Origin: Arthrobacter antioxidans | GTDB lineage: Bacteria; Actinomycetota; Actinomycetes; Actinomycetales; Micrococcaceae | Assembly (NCBI RefSeq): GCF_023100725.1 | Contig: NZ_CP095501.1 | Span: 3,348,001 to 3,412,000, forward strand | DNA: 64,000 nucleotides | Direction of reading: 5' to 3' | In this document: in pieces, positions 62,222 through 64,000 of the stretch | How positions within the stretch are numbered: position 1 is the stretch's first letter | Layout: the number at the start of each line of letters is the position of its first letter | The notes under the pieces: generated by a model | Told to the model about the DNA's origin: nothing | Database searches by the model: none | Seen by the model: the letters and a program-made list of their open reading frames with translations, nothing else | Position numbers and translations under genes: made by a program

Positions 62222-63277
62222 TCAGGCCTTGTCGGCAGCCTCTCCGAGCATGGGCAGGAAGCGGTCGAGCGCCCAGGGCAGGCTCAGCGGGTTGGCCGCC
62301 GAGACGGACAGCGTCAGCGTGTTGTCGCTGTCCGCCACCAGCGCCCCGCTCTCGACCGCGGGGATCTGCTGCAGCAGCGGATCGGCGGAGATGGCCTCCC
62401 TGGTCGCCTCGTCCGCGACCCAGGTCACGAAGACGTCCGAGTCCAGCTCGTTGGCGCGCTCGGCCGACCACGGGATGAAGAATTCCGTGGAGTCCTTCGT
62501 GTTCTCGGTGACGACGTCGGCCTGGACCATGCCGAGCTCGGTCAGGAAGCGCGGGCGGTTGTCGTTGGCCGTGTAGATGCTGACGCCGTCGGCACTGGCC
62601 GGCTCGAGGTTGCCGTAGATGAAGGTCCGGCCCTCCAGCTGCGGGTACTCGGCGGCGGCGTCCGCGATGGTCCGCTCCGTGTCGGCCACGAGCTGCTCGG
62701 CGTCGTCGGACAGGCCCAGCGCCTCGCCGATGATGCGCGTGGAGTCCTGCCACGCGGTGCCGTAGGGAACGTCAGGGTAGGCGACGACCGGGGCGATCTT
62801 GCTCAGGGTGTCGTAATCCTCCCGGGAGAGCCCGGAGTACGCGGCGAGGATGACGTCGGGGGTCGTGGCGGCGATGTCGTCGAAGGCGATGCCGTCGGTC
62901 TCGGAGTACTGCACGGGGGCGTCCCCGGTGCCGATGGCGGCGTCGAGTTCCTCGAGCCGGGCATCCTTCCACGGGGTGGACTGGTTCTCGTTGCCGCCGT
63001 AGGTGTCGGCGGGCATCCCCACGGGGACGACGCCGAGCGCCAGGGACACGTCCGCGTTCACCCAGGACACCGTCGCCACGCGCTCGGGCTTCTCGGTCAG
63101 CGTGGTCTCGCCGAAGGCGTGCTCGAGGGTCACCGGGAATCCCCCGCCATCGGCGGATGCGGTGGCGCTGTCCGCCGCGCCGGATCCGCCGTCGGCCGGA
63201 CCGGTGGAGCAGGCGGAGAGGGACAGGACGGCGATCGCGGCAGCAGCGACGAGGCCGTGCAGGCGTGTGGGGGCCAT
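62222..63277 (-). CDS. Ferric-siderophore ABC transporter substrate-binding lipoprotein
   Basis: A 351-residue FepB/FhuD-type binding lipoprotein. Lipobox LSAC places Cys23 as the anchor. The class III fold is seen in FGETTLTEKPERVATVSWVN, TPDVILAAYSGLSREDYDTL and the C-terminal helices. It should present ferric siderophores to a FecCD-type permease; the only such permeases in the window are at 48969-51097. It has its own iron box 45 bases upstream, so both loci are probably co-regulated by iron. Confidence 0.9.
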   Translation of the reverse strand: MAPTRLHGLVAAAAIAVLSLSACSTGPADGGSGAADSATASADGGGFPVTLEHAFGETTLTEKPERVATVSWVNADVSLALGVVPVGMPADTYGGNENQSTPWKDARLEELDAAIGTGDAPVQYSETDGIAFDDIAATTPDVILAAYSGLSREDYDTLSKIAPVVAYPDVPYGTAWQDSTRIIGEALGLSDDAEQLVADTERTIADAAAEYPQLEGRTFIYGNLEPASADGVSIYTANDNRPRFLTELGMVQADVVTENTKDSTEFFIPWSAERANELDSDVFVTWVADEATREAISADPLLQQIPAVESGALVADSDNTLTLSVSAANPLSLPWALDRFLPMLGEAADKA

Positions 63278-63321
63278 GGGGTTCCTTGACTTCTGTGGCC
63301 TGGAGTGGCCGGGGGCGGGAC

Positions 63322-63340
63322 AGAAGTAAGGCTAACCTAA
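63322..63340 (-). promoter_or_regulatory. DtxR/IdeR iron box upstream of siderophore-binding protein
   Basis: On the minus strand TTAGGTTAGCCTTACTTCT matches the iron-box consensus TTAGGTTAGCCTAACCTAA at most positions, with a perfect left half. Confidence 0.85.
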
Positions 63341-63378
63341 GCCCCTCGCAATTAGGAAATACTTTCGTTGCGTAATGG

Positions 63379-63801
63379 TCAGCCCTCGCGGGCCTTGCGT
63401 GTCTCGCGATCGTTCGCCTTCTGGAGGGCGTCCACGAGTTCGGCCTTCGACATGGTGGATCGGCCCGGCACGTCGAGCTTCCTGGCCAGGGCGTAGAGGT
63501 GCTCCTTGGACGAGTTCGCGTCCACCCCGCCGGCGGTCTGCCCTCCGTCCGCACGGCTGCCGGCGGCCTGCTCGTCCGAGGGGCCCTTCTCCTCCTTCGG
63601 CTCCCAGTGGTCGCCCACCTTCTCGAAGCCGTGCTTCAGGGAGGCGAAGGCCGTGCGGTGGGCCCGCTCGCCGTCGCCGTACTGCTCCTCCGCGGCGTCG
63701 AGGGTTGCGGCGAACGTGTCCTGCGCCTTCTCGTCGGAGCGCTGGAGCGTGCTCGGGAGCGTCTCGGGTTTGACCTTGCCGTCATTCGTGAATCGGGACA
63801 T
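63379..63801 (-). CDS. ChaB-like protein with Rho_N/SAP-like C-terminus
   Basis: A 140-residue soluble protein. The N-terminal half (LPSTLQRSDEKAQDTFAATL, then ERAHRTAFASLKHGFEKVGD) resembles ChaB. A charged Gly/Ser-rich linker follows, and the end (SSKEHLYALARKLDVPGRST then MSKAELVDALQKAND) is a Rho-termination-factor N-terminal/SAP-like helix-loop-helix. A nucleic-acid or stress role is inferred only from these domains. Confidence 0.78.
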   Translation of the reverse strand: MSRFTNDGKVKPETLPSTLQRSDEKAQDTFAATLDAAEEQYGDGERAHRTAFASLKHGFEKVGDHWEPKEEKGPSDEQAAGSRADGGQTAGGVDANSSKEHLYALARKLDVPGRSTMSKAELVDALQKANDRETRKAREG

Positions 63802-63961
63802 CCCTGCATCCTTCCGGGTGGGGCCGCGGCCCCCGCGGATCGTCGGGGGCCTGCCAGCACGCTATCGCAGCGGGCCGCCCCGGTCCTCCCAGAGGGCCGA
63901 AACGACCGTCCGACGGCGTCGTGGGCGGTCTTTTCCGCCTCCTCGGCGGCGGCCGACGGCG

Positions 63962-64000
63962 TCAGCCGAGCGTGGCGAGGTACCGGACCAGTTCGCGGGG
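63962..64000 (-). CDS. C-terminal fragment of a minus-strand gene (partial)
   Basis: The minus strand ends with the codons PRELVRYLATLG and a TGA at 63962-63964, open to the window edge. Codon choice is coding-like, but twelve residues are too few to identify a family. The 160 bases between it and the ChaB-like gene show no other feature. Confidence 0.35.
   Translation of the reverse strand, partial: PRELVRYLATLG

Overview
The window is very G+C-rich, densely packed chromosomal DNA from an actinobacterium. The gene families fit Arthrobacter and relatives (Micrococcaceae). That placement rests on family recognition, not on a database search. The supports are a SAM-IV riboswitch, a trehalose-type LpqY-SugABC importer, a six-gene Mrp antiporter operon with fused A and B subunits, DtxR/IdeR-type iron boxes, zinc-independent ribosomal protein paralogs, and several apparently leaderless genes. 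I see no insertion sequence, prophage, CRISPR array or rRNA. There is one tRNA gene.

Layout. 1-2.6 kb: the end of a sugar ABC importer (two permeases) and an aminodeoxychorismate lyase. 2.6-5.5 kb: a SAM-IV riboswitch followed by a three-gene polar amino acid ABC importer, probably for methionine or a related sulfur compound. 5.5-8.6 kb (minus): a TPP riboswitch and the ykoEDC thiamine/HMP ECF importer. 8.7-13.9 kb: DUF4235 protein, FUSC-type membrane protein, a pterin dehydratase-glyoxalase fusion, a flavin hydroxylase and a GT87-like membrane protein. 14.0-15.7 kb: a umuDC-like pair whose UmuD lacks both catalytic residues. 15.7-22.6 kb (minus): a receiver-only response regulator and the Mrp operon.

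22.8-27.9 kb: an MFS transporter, dcd, kynA, a protealysin-like protease with its emfourin inhibitor, tRNA-Gly(CCC) and panD. 28.0-32.6 kb: the LpqY-SugABC operon. 32.7-41.2 kb: a HerA-like ATPase, two hypothetical proteins, an SDR, and a thioredoxin-NHL protein overlapping a CopD-CtaG membrane protein. 41.3-42.6 kb (minus): HU and the rpmB-rpmG-rpsN operon behind a Zur-like inverted repeat. 42.9-46.7 kb: a GlgC-like nucleotidyltransferase preceded by a 15-bp minisatellite, a MarR regulator, an SGNH hydrolase and a lipid kinase.

47.0-51.2 kb (minus): siderophore reductase, ATPase and two permeases under an iron box. The matching binding protein sits alone at 62.2-63.3 kb with its own iron box. 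Between them lie a glutathionyl-hydroquinone-reductase-like protein, BrkB, an epimerase-like SDR, a MASE1 histidine kinase, an alcohol dehydrogenase, a flavin disulfide reductase homolog, a GNAT protein with a tripeptide repeat, and small proteins.

The best candidates for something new are the catalytically dead UmuD paired with an intact UmuC, the paired tandem-repeat oddities at 44.1 and 60.7 kb, and the shared element beside both iron boxes.
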